From assembly GCA_029204225.1 (NCBI GenBank), contig CM055092.1, positions 79,752,838 through 79,816,837 of the forward strand: a stretch of DNA of 64,000 bases, written 5' to 3'. The notes beneath the pieces were generated by a model. That model did no database searches, was not told the origin of the DNA, and saw nothing but the letters and a program-made list of their open reading frames with translations. Positions within the stretch are counted from its first letter, which is position 1; each line of letters opens with the position of its first letter. The stretch is from Diphasiastrum complanatum. Its lineage: Eukaryota > Streptophyta > Lycopodiopsida > Lycopodiales > Lycopodiaceae. Below, one piece after another: positions 11,926 to 24,049 of this stretch. Both the position numbers and the translations under genes were made by a program.

Positions 11926-12635
11926 AGGACCCAGAATCGCAATTTTTTTTTTTTTTTTTTTTTTTTGGAAAAATAGCTTATTGCTGAAATTTTTTTAGGG
12001 GATCAATGGTCAAACCAGCGTTTTGCCTCTCATAAGTGCAGTAGATGAGGCACAAACAAATCTTATTTTCAGTAGCTATCCGGTTGTCATTTGCTCTGGT
12101 TTTCAGTAAATGTTAATGCTACAGTTTGGACTATCAACTGTATGGATGATGATCACTTTTGCAATTGGTTCACTGGAGATGTGAGTGCAATGTACACACA
12201 GTTGGGGGCATAAATATTGGACCCTTCTCGGCGCGCATTTGGACCCCATTTTTATCTACAGGGGGACGGTGGCATTTTTATCTACAATGTCTATATAGCA
12301 AGAAGCTCTAGGGGGTTCGGGGACAGTAGCCCCCTGGTGGGGGGTTTGGGGGGCAACGCCCCCCAACGGCGGGGTCCGGGGGCTGCCGGTAGACCCCGGC
12401 CCCGACGATAAGGCCTCTTCATGATTTGGCCTTCCAACTCCCCAAGTGAAAACACACTTTTTGGTGTTTCGCACCCGAAACAGTCGACAAACTACACAAT
12501 CATAATCCCCTCGATCAGAGCTTTCATCTGATATCTATATTGCTAAAAAAAATTCAAAAAAAAAAAAAATCGATTCTACACGATTATGGGAAAATCTCGA
12601 ATCGCGATTCGGGAATCGCGCTGCAACTATCATAT
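11926..12635. mobile_element. Possible small hAT-like element (MITE)
   Basis: The right edge reads GCGCTGCAACTAT, resembling the hAT ends at 51260 and 61420 (TGCAAGTCTG, TGCAACTATG). Subterminal CG-rich short palindromes (AATCGCGATT) are also present. The left edge shares GTGTAG, AGAATCG and a long T run with the reverse complement of 12556-12583. Termini are imperfect and no 8-bp target duplication was found. Confidence 0.3.
12310..12409. repeat. G-rich palindromic island
   Basis: In otherwise AT-rich DNA this 100-bp stretch carries six or more runs of four to six G. It also has hairpins such as GGGGGGCAACGCCCCCC. Three similar modules (G-run, spacer, C-run) follow one another. No gene is encoded. 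Confidence 0.6.
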
Positions 12636-12639
12636 GTAT

Positions 12640-13880
12640 ATGCATATATAACTTCTAGATTTTGAAATTCTGGTCCAGACCACTTTCTGCACCTTACACT
12701 ATATTGTAAAATAAAGCCTAGTTTTTGAACCATTATCATATAGCATGAAGTTAGAAATAAATTACTATATTGCGAGAGGCATGACCTTTCGATAATCGCT
12801 TCATTTTGAATGGATGTGCTCATGGTTTCCTCTTCGACTATATATGTAATCTTTCACACATCAAATATATGAATGGCTTGAAAAAGATAGAGTATTCAAT
12901 TTTGTGATTATTATCAAGTCTTTTTTGCTTGTTTGTACATCTACTATTGAGTTATGTGTGTATGACATAGGTTTTAGACATCTTCTTGAAGTATAGAAAA
13001 TAAATGGAAAGGACATAACAGTTCAAGATGTCTATTTTTGATAGGACTATGGGCCTTTTAAGACTACACTGCCCATCAAGTCTTAAATTCAAAATGGATT
13101 TCTTCCATTGGTCCAATGAGGAAATATGGGTCTTCTCTCGTTTTGGACTTATGTTGAGTTGTCAACATGTGGCATATGATGTGGCATGGGACCCTTGCCA
13201 TGTAGGGGCAAGTCAAGCTATTTTTGGACCTGAGGACATTGCCTATCATGTTGAGTTTCCAGGGCAAGTTAAGATAAATGGACCAAAGATATTGCAAGGA
13301 TTCAAATTGACCAATCAAATTGCGGCCCTCTATTTAGCACTTACTAGGATGGACAACACGATGGTGGACATACACAATCCAAGGCTCGAGCTTGTCCCCT
13401 TTGTTATCAAATCATCCATGGGCTTTTATCATACAATATGGCATTATCATGCTACATATACATTTTTTCAAAGATACTCCATAGTCTAAAACGTAGCTGA
13501 ACTCAGGCAACTAATAATATCTATAAGTGCAATGAAATTTGGCTAATGAGCAAATGAGACCATGATCACTTTTGTTGTGTTCTAGATCTTGGTTAGTGTT
13601 TCTATCTTGGGCGAATTTATTTGAGGATATTTCTAAAATGCAAAACTAAGAAAATGAAAAAAAGATTGTTCCATATGGAACATGCAGAGTGTTGCAAAAC
13701 TCGCTCTGTACATCGATCAAAATTATCTCATTATGTATTCTACAGATCTATGATTCTAACTGCAACAATTAAGGGTGTATCATGTTTTGTAAAATTGGTG
13801 GTTTTCATAAAAGATCAAGCACATAAGTTTAAAATATAATTATGTTAGAGATAATTGATTCAGTGTGGGACCCTTCCATG
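12640..13880. other. No recognisable gene
   Basis: A 153-codon open frame lies at 13028-13489 (+). Its translation is rich in His, Phe and Trp and matches nothing I know, so I do not call it a gene. Confidence 0.35.
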
Positions 13881-13889
13881 ACATCATTC

Positions 13890-14010
13890 AAATAAGGAGA
13901 TGATAGATGATATGATGACTAAAGGACTAAGTAGAAATAGATTTGCTATGCTTAGGGACATCATATGTTTAAAATTTATCCATTTTGAATTGAGACATGA
14001 GTTGAAATGA
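13890..14010 (+). pseudogene. Copia RNase H C-terminal relic
   Basis: The frame at about 13896-14010 reads DDMMTKGLSRNRFAMLRD. This corresponds to the end of copia RNase H, where (A)D(M/I)(L/F)TKxLxxxxFxxLxxxL is conserved. No other part of the element is recognisable next to it. Confidence 0.5.
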
Positions 14011-14712
14011 TATTTTGGTGATCAATTTAGAATAGTTTTCAGCTTATATGTGAATGTCGACCATGCATACTCTTTTTACAATGAATGGCAAGGATGTTTT
14101 GGGTGCCTGTTTTTGGCATGATCAATCATGCTTGTTTTCTATGTGCTTGCTAGTTTTCTTTACCCGTTTGTGATTTAGATCTTGATCTGTTTTTTTACCC
14201 ATTGGGGCGCACAATAGATTCGATTCAAAAACAATCACACATTTGTTGTCTTTGCATCTAGACCTCTCCCATCATGCCTGCATCTCTCTAGTTGAAAGTT
14301 TCATACGTACCTACTGTATGTCGTCTTAAAGTATACTTCTGCAAAGGGTTCTTGTTTCTTTCCCTCAACAGGTACACTAAATTGCTGCTTATCATTGGGT
14401 ACCTTGACATCTTTTTTTTCCCATATCCAAACCGCTTCAACACCAACCCTCCTAAACCGAAAATGATGTCCTACAACCAATCAAGTAATCTTAAAATTTC
14501 CCAATTGATCTTAGAAGAAGCAAGAAACCAAAAGTCTCAAAATCGACTAAAATGTGAGCAGTTAAAAACTAAGCTACTTTAAATGTTTTTTATTGAAGGT
14601 TGTAGACTACTTCAATTTTTTACCAAGTTTCAAATTGCAAAAGAATTGATTTCTCAAGGGAATTTCAACAATGTGTGTGTCTGTGTGTGTACAATGAGTG
14701 CAATTTTGAACT
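14011..14712. other. No recognisable gene
   Basis: Non-coding, AT-rich, with a short (TG)n near 14672. No LTR boundary is visible. Confidence 0.4.
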
Positions 14713-16172
14713 TTAATACCTATGTGCTTTAGACAAAGCACATGCTTCACAAACCTTTTCCTCCTTTTCCATGGATATTGGAAGGCCTAGAGCAAGCTCC
14801 TTCTTGCACATGGCTTCCATAGACTTGGTGTTGATGTGACCAAGCCTCTTGTGCCATAAATCATTTGTGGTCATCTTGTCCTCCTTGGCTACTATTACAA
14901 ATTGGTTAGAATCAACAAAAGCATCAAGCTTAAACAACCTCCCAAACCTTCTTCCTCTTGCTATGATCTTCCCATTCTTCTTGATGTTGCATACATTAGT
15001 AGAGGACTCCACAATGAAACCATGATCTAAAAGTTGGCCAACACTAAGCAAATTCTTAGTGATGCTAGGAATGAAGAGAACACCATCTATCTTAGTCTTC
15101 TTGGAGGATCCTAAGCATAAGGGAATGGATACCACACCTTCAGCTTTACATTCATGATCAATTGCTGTAAAAATGGACTTTATATGTCCTACATAAGGTG
15201 TGAGTTGAGAAAAATACTCCCTTTTATCCAACATGTAGGAGCTAGCCCCATATCTATCCACCAAGGATCTTCACCTTTGACATTTGATGATGAAAAGGTT
15301 GACATCATGAGTGAGTCCTCATGATAGCTCTCTTCCTCCTCTTTTTCAATGTTGGCTTGGCTTTGATCTTGCTTCCTCTTGAGGCATTCCGAGGCATAAT
15401 GCCCCATCTTGCTACAATAGTAGCACTTTATCTTTGATTTGTCCTTCTTGGGCTTGACTTGTGATGATGAGGATGTGGATCCTCCTTGATCTCCATCCTT
15501 TGCTTGCTCCTTTTTGAATGCTCCTCCCTTGCTCTTTGCTTTTCCTTTGCTCTTGAAAAATAAGGCTTTGTCATCATCATCATTGATGGAGGGCCTCTCC
15601 ATCCTTGATTTGATATGAGCCTTCCTACTCTCCTCGGCCGTCAACACACTTTGAAGGTCTTCAATTGTAGGCAAGATTCCCATGATGGCATAGTAAAATC
15701 ACTACATAAGCCATTCAAAACTATTTGCACAAGCTCACTCTCTTTAATAGGTTCACCAACATAAGTAAGCTCTTTGTTCAAATCTTTTACTCTCAAAACA
15801 AATTGATGTCTAGTCTCACTCCTCCCTTGGAAGCATTGAAGAACTTGGTTCTTGAGGGAAAGTAACCTTGAGGTATTCTTGGACTCATAGATCTTCTTAA
15901 GAGTCTCCCAAGCCTCTTGGGCTGAGGTACATGCTCCTACTTCTTTGAGCAAATGATTTGCAACATTCATCTTAATACAATGAAGTGCAAGCTTGCACCT
16001 CCTCTTGTATTTAGTTGCTTCTTGTGGATGGATTGGCTCATCTTCTTCTCCATTCACAATATCCATCAAATCTTGCATGATCATGATGGATTCCATTCTT
16101 AACTTCCAAATTGAATAATTTGAAGAGTTCAATCTATCACTAGAATCCAAAAGATAGGCACTTATGGATGCC
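14713..16172 (-). pseudogene. Copia-2 gag-protease-integrase N-terminus
   Basis: The gag begins at 16172 with MASISAYLLDSSDRLNSSNY, the usual copia opening. It continues through a UBN2-type gag domain (AWETLKKIYE) in a frame open to about 15641. The next frame (15683-15189) carries the zinc knuckle CYYCSKMGHYASEC. The protease active site is split by a frameshift near 15250: one frame reads WWIDMG and the next VDRYGASSYML. The last frame (15264-14713) holds the protease C-terminus (NLLSVGQLLDHGF) and the integrase HHCC zinc region (LWHKRLGHINTKSM ... CEACALSKAHR). Integrase core, reverse transcriptase and RNase H are missing. No primer site is visible upstream. Confidence 0.85.
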
Positions 16173-16814
16173 ATCTTTAATGATAAGGAGATAGATTCAA
16201 AGAAACAAGATACATTGTACAATATGTGATCACTACTAGCTATCCCACTCTCTTTGGGACCTGAGATGAATCACTCTCTGATTTCTCAACAAGATCTAAG
16301 GTGATCTTGAGCTTGGTCTATTTTCTAGATCCAAACTTACTATAGATTTGATTAAACTAGTCTCCTCCTTGATCTCGACTTCACAAGAAGGGTGAATCCA
16401 CCTATACTGAACCAAAAGCACTTCATAACACACAAATGTCTTACAAATAAATCCTCTTAAGTTCAAGTTGAATCACATTGACATATTCAATCACAAACCT
16501 ATCCAGAAACGAGTAGAATAGAAACACAATTTTCACTAGTTTTGCATTTCTAGATGAAAACTCATCAAAACACTTGATCTGAGCCTAAAACGTATATTTT
16601 AGGACTTTAATAAGCCTAAGAATGACCTAATTAAGCTCTCAAATGGCTGATACAAACTTCTAAAGAGTGGTAGCATTCAAATCCTTATGAAAATCCCTAC
16701 TAGGAGACATGTACTCCAAGATTCAACTCATAAGAACTTTCTAATGTGGTTTGGTTGAATGAAAATGGGTCAATCTCGGTTCTTGCAGCTATAACTAATC
16801 AAAACAAGTTTTCT
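16173..16814. other. No recognisable gene
   Basis: The stretch sits upstream of the Copia-2 gag on the minus strand and may include its leader. No tRNA-Met primer site was found. Confidence 0.35.
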
Positions 16815-17091
16815 TTAACTTAGAATTTGCTTTGCACAGGAACATAGATAATGCTACACAGTAACACAGACAGAAAACACCCTCCACAGCAAGCTGACAT
16901 AACAACTGTATTTCTCAAAATGAAATTACACTATACATATAGTTGTTCACTTAGGCAACCCATGCATGACCCAGGTTGCTGTTGGTGGGATGCGTGTCCC
17001 GTCGACTTGCCTTGTGGCGAGGCCAACTGATCCTTATCCACTGATAGGACCCACGGTACAGTAACACAGTGATTCTACTTTAATTCTAACT
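16815..17091 (-). repeat. 3' LTR of Copia-1 (approximate ends)
   Basis: On the minus strand the polypurine tract AAGGGAGAGAG precedes a GTTAGAATTAAAG start. The same block occurs at about 4942-5214. The outer end is taken where that homology stops. A matching 5' LTR is not present in the window. Confidence 0.6.
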
Positions 17092-17117
17092 CTCTCCCTT
17101 AAAGTAGAGTCTATTTT

Positions 17118-20100
17118 TTATACAGTCATATACATAGCTTTAAAGTCAACAAACTTTAAGTACAGAAAGCTTTGATCTAAACTTATCAAACTTTTCTCCA
17201 GCAAGTGACTGAAAATATCAGCTAGTTGTTCTTTTGTGCTACAATGAACAACATGAATTTCACGACTCAACAGCCTCTCACGTATAAAGTGATACTGAAT
17301 CTCAATGTGTTTAGTTCTCACATGGAACACTAGATTCTTTGCTAGCTGAATGCCACTCTGACTGTCGCTATGTAAAGTCGTGAGATTTTTCTGCTTCATG
17401 CCAATTTCTTTCAAGATTTATCTGCTTCATGTCAATTTCTTCCAAGATTTCTTCATGTGCTGCACTACACATTGCCTTATACTCTGCTTCTGTGGTGGAA
17501 AGAGCAATTGTACTTTACTTCTTACTAGACCCAAAAAAACAACTACCACAAAAGTGGAATACATACCCTGTGGTGGATCTATGATCATCGTAGTCACCTC
17601 TCCAATCCGCATCCACATAGCCACACAACTTAGGTAAACCATCATGCTTCTTGTAAATCAAGCCATACTCTGAAGTGCCTTTCACATAACGCAAAATGCG
17701 TTTAGCTGCCTTCCAATGCGTTTCCGTAGGTGCTGCCATAAACTGACTTACAATGCCAACAACATAGCATATACTGGTCTAGTCGTGGTAAGGTAAATCA
17801 AGCTCCCTACTAACTGTCTATACAGCCTAGCATCAAATGACTGTGACTCATCAAGCTTAGAAAGCCTTTTACCTGGTTCAATAGGAGTATTCACTGGTTT
17901 GCAATCCTGCAGCCTAAACCTGTGCAGCAACTCTTTGACATACTTCACCTGTGTTAAACCCACTTCGTGTCCTTTTTGCCACACCTCTACTCAGAAGGAA
18001 ATAATGCATCAGGCTTGGATATGTCATCTCGAATTGTTCCATGAGGTCTTTTTTGATCATGTCTATCATCTCTTGATTATTTCCCATAATAATCAAGTCA
18101 TCAACATAAAGAGCAATCAAAGAAACCCTACCATCAAAGCATAAGACATATAGATTTGAATCAGAATGTGTTCTCACCGTCCCCTTTGAACAAAAGTAGG
18201 CATCAATCCTGCTATATTACGCACGTGGTGCTTGTTTAAGACCATAAAGCGCTTTCTTCAAGCGACATACTTTATTTTCCTGTCCCTTCGCTACAAAGCC
18301 TTCAGATTGATCCATGAACACCTTTTCTTCCAACTCACCATTTAGAAAAGCAGATTTCACATCCATCTGATGCAAAGGCCAACCAAAATGTGAAGCTAAA
18401 GCAACAAGTAGATGTAGAGTATTCCACTTACATACCGGCGCAAAGGTCTCCTCAGAGTCGATGCCTTTACTTTGTGCATACCCTTTGATCACCAATATTG
18501 CCTTGTGCTTTGCTATACTTCCATTTGCATGGTATTTAGTCCTGTATACCCATTTGCAGCCAATGGGTTTCTTGCCAACTGGTGGTTCTACTAAGTCCCA
18601 TGTGCTATGCTTAGCAATTGACTCCATCTCCTCTCCCATGGCCTTGACCCAAATGTCATCATCCTTCGCTTCACCATAAATCGAAGGTTCTTTGCTTTGA
18701 ATAATGCTAGGTAAGAGAGCATAATTTTCTTCATACCTTTCAGGTTGAGTATTCTCTCTTGTTGATCTTCGTAGCTCTCCTCGGCTAGATGATCCTGGAA
18801 AGTCATCCATGTTGCGGCTCTCCAACAATCTCTCAAACCACTTAGGGAGCTTCCTGTCAGGTAATCGACTTCTCGGTGAAAATGTATCCCACGGTACATC
18901 CTTCTCCTTGCGTTTGTCACTTGCAATTTCAATCCTTCTTGCACCAAAAGGTTTGTCCCTACCTCTCCAACCTGTCTCTTGAGGTTGAGTAGTAGTATCT
19001 TGAGATGTATCCTCATGTTCATCACTCGGAAGGTCAATGAATGGATCATCATCAGGTGGTAGCCTCACTATACCATCTTTCCCACTGGATGTGTCTATCT
19101 TCTCAACATCCTCGTCTTCATACATCTTGGATTCATCAAAGATAACATCACGGCTTATATGGATTTTGTTTTTCACTAGATCAAAACATCTATAGCCCTT
19201 CACACGATCATCATATCCTAGGAATATGCACTTGATAGCTTTCACATCAAGTTTATGTCTCTCTTCCTTAGGAATGTGTACAAAGGCCTTACATCCAAAG
19301 ATTCGCAAGTGGTTCACCTTTGGCTTCTTCTTCGTGAATGCTTCCTCAGGTGTTATCTTTGGTATGGCAATGGTAGGACTTCTATTTTGAAGATAGATTG
19401 CCGTACTGCATGGTTTTGACCAAAAATCTTTTGGTAGTTTCATCTCAGCTAGCATAGATCTGGCACTTTCCACAATCGTACAATTCTTGCACTCAGCTAC
19501 ACCATTGAGAGCAGGAGTATGAGCTTGCATAAATTGTCTTTTAATCCCACATTGATCACAAAGATCATTGAAGTCATTAGACTTGTACTCACCTCCACTA
19601 CCTAATCTTAGGACTTTGATCTTCCTACCTGTTTGATTTTCCACAAATGCTTTGAAGCTCTTGAATTTGTCAAATGCATCTGATTTCTTCTTCAAGAAGT
19701 AGATTCACGTCTTACGTGACATATCATCAATAAAGGTCATGAAATAGAAGGCTTTACCTAAGGACATGGTCCTCATAGGCCCGCATAAATCTGTGTGGAT
19801 TAAATCTAGGATGTTCTTTGCTCTTGCAACACCCCCTTTATTGAACTTCTCTCGATGCTGCTTCCCATATACACAAGATTCGCACATCGATTTCAAGTGA
19901 TCTTCTATGGTAGGCAATCCTGTTACCATATCCAATTTTCTCATCAAACTGAGGCTTCTCAAGTTCAAGTGACCAAGGCTCTTATGCCACAACTCTTTGC
20001 GATTGAATGGACAATACAAGTCCATGTTGCCCCTTGATTGTAGCATTCAACCTGTACAATTTTGTATTGGGCTCCCTTACTCCATCTGCAATAACTTTGA

Positions 20101-20710
20101 ACTTTTGGTTCACATCCTTCACAAAGCAACGATCATGGGCGAATTCTACTTTCAACTTTTGATCAGTAATGACTCCAACAGAAAGTAGATTTTTCTTCAA
20201 ACTTGGTACGCAAAGTACCTCCTTGATCATCCTGCTTTTGCCATCAGGTAGTTGGATTGAAACGGTGCCTATCCCCTTGATCTTGCACACCTCACCATTT
20301 GCTTGTGAAACGGACGTTCCATTATCCAACACTTTCAAGCTACTGAACCAATTCTTATTACCTGTCATGTGTCTTGTGGCTCCCGAGTCAATATACCATG
20401 CTTGATCATCTTGATTAGATGACAATGCAGATATGAAGATGCTAGAGTCTTCAATCTCACCCTCATCGACAAGGTTACCTGCTTGTTTTGGTTTCTCCTT
20501 GCCTTGTTCCGCCAGGAATTTGCGACATTCACTCTTCCAATGGCCCTTTTTACCACAATGGAAGCACTTGCCTTTCTTCTTAGTCTTACTTTAAGATCCC
20601 TCGTCCTCCTGAGACTTGGCAAATTGTTGTTTAGACTTCTTCTTGCCCTTGCCCTTGCCTTGTTTTTGGCGTGTCGCGAGTGCATGATCTTCAGTACTTT
20701 GACGTCTGGA
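17118..20710 (-). pseudogene. Copia-1 polyprotein (zinc knuckle to RNase H)
   Basis: On the minus strand, in order, are: a gag C-terminus with KCFHCGKKGHWKSEC (about 20525-20570); protease with WYIDSGATRHMTG (20425 ORF); integrase zinc region LWHKSLGHLNLRSLSLM; the integrase core (LIHTDLCGPM ... FIDD ... LNGVAE); and the integrase C-terminus (HLRIFGCKAFVHIPKEE). Reverse transcriptase follows (GCKWVYRTKYHANG, MDVKSAFLNGELEE, ALYGLKQAP, ALYVDDLIIMGN), then RNase H (GYVDADWRGDYDDHRSTTGY ... KHIEIQYHFIRE). Stops interrupt it near 20591, 19703 and 18216, and the RNase H part has frame breaks. Most of gag is missing upstream of about 20710, where unrelated sequence begins. Confidence 0.92.
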
Positions 20711-20712
20711 TT

Positions 20713-21267
20713 TCACCATTTCTCGCCATGGCTAGTTACCTGAAACGCTGCCAACCACCATATATCATTTTCTGACTGGACACTGAATTTGAAATCTTCT
20801 TGGTTCTCTGTTTGGGATAGAGCACCATTCATGAGAGTTATACTAACCCTTTTCATCTTCTGCCCTTTCACAATTTCTGACTCATCTAACTTAAGTACTA
20901 TGATTATTTTGCCACTCACCTTTTCATAGGTTATATCATAGAATGTGACGATGTATCTCAGCAAGTAATTTAGATCAACAAATAAATTGTTTGATGAATT
21001 ATAGAATATCGATCTTCCATCAGTTTCATACACCTCCTCAATATGAAATGGAGTTCCAATGATCTTATGCATACCTATGTTTAATGTATCCCTCTCTTTC
21101 TTCAAGTGGTATGTCCTAGGGATTGGGACTTTTCTAATTTGAACTTGCTTAAAAGCTTCTCTAATTAGTTTAAATATTGTTGCATATGCTTCCCTACTAA
21201 TACCTGCAAAATCACAAGCACCCTGAACTATAGTCTTATCTAAAATATTTTGAATGTCCACCATCAA
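20713..21267 (-). CDS. Unrecognised intact 184-codon ORF at the gag position
   Basis: I do not recognise this protein. It starts MMVDIQNILDKTIVQGACDF and ends in FQVTSHGEKW. It is hydrophilic with a Tyr-rich middle (VDLNYLLRYIVTFYDITYEK), has no signal peptide or obvious membrane segment, and shows no zinc knuckle. Its TGA stop overlaps the ATG of the frame leading into the Copia-1 zinc knuckle (ATGGTGA). Upstream lies a 400-bp leader, a tRNA-Met primer site and an LTR in the same orientation, so it is the first ORF after a retroelement leader. It does not look like a copia gag. It may be a gag of another lineage, a captured host exon, or chance. It is uninterrupted while the adjoining copia frames are broken. 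Confidence 0.45.
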   Translation of the reverse strand: MMVDIQNILDKTIVQGACDFAGISREAYATIFKLIREAFKQVQIRKVPIPRTYHLKKERDTLNIGMHKIIGTPFHIEEVYETDGRSIFYNSSNNLFVDLNYLLRYIVTFYDITYEKVSGKIIIVLKLDESEIVKGQKMKRVSITLMNGALSQTENQEDFKFSVQSENDIWWLAAFQVTSHGEKW

Positions 21268-21668
21268 AGACTCTGTAGTAAACTAGGGTTTCAAACTGAC
21301 AATTGGCAAAAAACTATGGATGATCACCGAATCAGAAGGCAAAAAGCCTTACCCTATCAGCGACCTACCATAAGAAGCTTATTGCAATTGACACATCTGT
21401 AAAATACTGAGTATTGAAGAAGTTACAAACATATTTACAAATCCTATGCGGGCTGGGTTTTCACAAAAGCGAAGAGAATAATCAAGCCGCGTAGTAGAAA
21501 ATGCTGAAAGGCTGCCAGAAGATCAGCGATCCACCATAGGACTCCAATCTGCTATCTTATGGGCTCCAAACCTACCAATAGATCACCTACAGTAGGGCGT
21601 TGGCTCTCCAAGAATGCTCCAAACCCTAACTGAAGATGCCAAATCTCACACAAGTCTTGAAAGTAACT
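21268..21668 (-). other. Retroelement untranslated leader
   Basis: A 400-bp non-coding stretch lies between the primer site and the 184-codon ORF. No splice or structural element is recognised. Confidence 0.45.
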
Positions 21669-21680
21669 GCTCTGATACCA
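21669..21680 (-). promoter_or_regulatory. Primer-binding site, initiator tRNA-Met
   Basis: The minus strand reads TGGTATCAGAGC, the standard plant copia primer site. It is separated from the LTR by two bases. Confidence 0.9.
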
Positions 21681-21682
21681 AA

Positions 21683-22245
21683 TGTTGCACACAAGCTCAC
21701 AAACCCTAAGTAAATACACAGAATTATCCAGCAAATCCGTCACTTTATTAATCTCAAGCGAATGTACATAGATCAACAAGCAAACATGAGAGCTCTGCTG
21801 CAAGTCTCCTCCCAACCATAGCTGCATAGGAATACCATAATCATCATCATAATGAGGAATGCCTGACAAGGCCCACCCTATATCCCCTCAAGCACCCCTT
21901 AACCCTAACACATCCTAACGTCGACACATGGCAAATTCCGTGCATAGCCGACACTTGCCACTTGGCAGTACCCTAGCACATAGGCAAGCTAGTAGGTGGA
22001 CAGTCTGACACGTGTCACTCATGCATTGGACCAAGTGTCCCAATGAGCATATGACACATGTCCTATTGACCCGTCCATTGACCGTCTAACAAGTGTCACT
22101 CATGCACTGGACCAAGTGTCCCAGTGAGCATGTGACATGTGTCACGTTGACCAGTCAATCCTTCCTACTTTTTAGGAGGTCAGTCCAGCAGACTCTCATG
22201 AGACCCAGTACCCCCTTGGCCATTTCGTATTTAGTCACTATAACA
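21683..22245 (-). repeat. 5' LTR (563 bp)
   Basis: The + strand runs from TGTTGCACAC to CACTATAACA, giving TG...CA ends with a short TGTT/AACA inverted repeat next to the primer site. I found no second copy and no partner at the 3' end of Copia-1, so the LTR probably belongs to a different element. Confidence 0.7.
22003..22164. repeat. 81-bp imperfect tandem duplication inside the LTR
   Basis: Units 22003-22083 and 22084-22164 share GTGTCACTCATGCAxTGGAC and CAAGTGTCCCAxTGAGCAT, with a handful of substitutions. Each contains TGACACxTGTC-like palindromes. Confidence 0.85.
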
Positions 22246-24000
22246 AATATTTACATTGCAATTTACAATTGTCTCAACAAGCCAGTGACTTAGCCATTTA
22301 CAATTTAATAATTACAATTTACCATACATTGGGCAAAGGGATTCAAAGTACATGTGACAATAGCAAGGGTGCAAGTGGGTGTACTATCTCATTTTTAATT
22401 TGCATGTTGCTAAGATCCATTACTCTTGGGATTCTTTGTGGTTTTATGGAAATTGTCCTTGAAGGCCAATTTGTGATGCTTTTTTGGAGCTTTTTCTTGT
22501 GTAGGTCAAGTCTTTGTTAGATCTGAATTTTCCAGCAAGTGTACTTTCATTTTAGGGTTCATTAATGATGAAATTAATGATGAAATTAATGATGCATGCC
22601 GGTTCTCTCCAATGATTTATGATTCTAGGCTATGTAATTGCTTGATTTTTCATGCTTTTTGGCACAAAATAGATAGTAAGAACTAAAATCTAGCAATATC
22701 AGATCAATTAGATGGTTGTGATTTTGTAAATTGGTTTGCATGTGTTAGAGAAAGAGTTGTATGTCATGAATTTCCACTTTATGATGATGAAAAAAATCAG
22801 AAAATAGCCAAAAATCATCATTTTTGCATGTTTTTTTCATAAAGTTGGATAGTAGGCGGCTGTAAAACACCATGGAGAGCTTGTACAGAGGTGGACCAAG
22901 TCTTTTGAAGCTTTCCCTGAAGTTAGAACCAAGAATTACAGGAATTGAACTTGTAGGAAGTCAAAAAAGCTAAAAAATGACCATTTTTGGTGATTTTTGG
23001 GGGATGGATCTCTCCGAATCCATAAGAAGATCATTTTGGAATTTATTACAGCATGATTAGCATTCCTTTTTACCTTCCCAGCAAGTTATCAGACCTGTGA
23101 ATTGATGGCTGGTATGCACCATCTCCATCAAATTTGAAGTTATTTTGACTTCTACAAATCAAAAAATCTTCGTTCTCAGCCTATACTGCATCTTAGGATC
23201 AGTATGAATGCTTCATGAAAGTCTAATTGATTGTTTAAGATTGTTGGTAGCATCAATTTTGGGCTAGGATGGGTGTTTGAACGTTTTTGCATGATTCCTT
23301 CTTGTGGAAGTGGGCCGTACTACAGTTTTCTGGCAGTTCTGATCTCGCACGTGTGAAGCCTAGGTGGTAGGTTGGCATGGCAAGCATCTTGTTCACTTGG
23401 TCTCCCTTTGTACTGAGCTTTACAACACCCAATTTGGTGTCCTGTAGCCAAAGTTATGATTATTTGAAGTTTTGCAGTTTTGTGAGTAAAATTTGCAAAA
23501 TTTGGAATTGTTTTGATTGCATGCCAGTCATTTCCCCAATTTGTAGTACTGTGTTTGCATGGATTAGTTGCATGCTGATTCTCAGAGTGATTCTGACATG
23601 CATGAAGGATTTACAATCGATTTGAGTGGTTATACGCATGTGCTCTGACAGTTGGGCCACAAATCAGTGTTAATGGAGGCCCATAACACACTAAATGGAG
23701 ATTAGACAAGGTATGAGACAGTGTATGCATGTGTAGAGTAATCAATAGTAATTCTATGAATAGGTGGTCCATGCATAGAACTCTATTCTAGGTGATTCTA
23801 TGTACAGGGAACTTAGGGCTATGCATGGCTATGTGCCCAGGATGCTTTTGGCTCTATATATTGAGGCCAAACTCGCCCTACTCCTCATTGTGATCATTAA
23901 TTCATTGCCAGGGATTCACTCTACATTCATGCTTCTTGTTCCTTGGCTTAGGGGTGAAGCTTCTAGAGTTGATTGGTTGCTTTTACTTGGTTGGGTGGTT
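22246..24000. other. No recognisable gene; possible LTR promoter near 23860
   Basis: Long AT-rich non-coding sequence. Around 23853 a TATATATTGAGGC motif with flanking GC-rich text looks like a retroelement promoter, but no LTR pair or primer site supports it. Confidence 0.3.
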
Positions 24001-24049
24001 GCTCCATAGTGTGTTATCTTGTAAGCTGGATCTTAGAGAGCTTCCCTTA

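Noticed and set aside
13028-13489. 153-codon plus-strand frame
   Set aside because: Its composition is atypical and its antisense is also partly open. No motif, so chance cannot be excluded.
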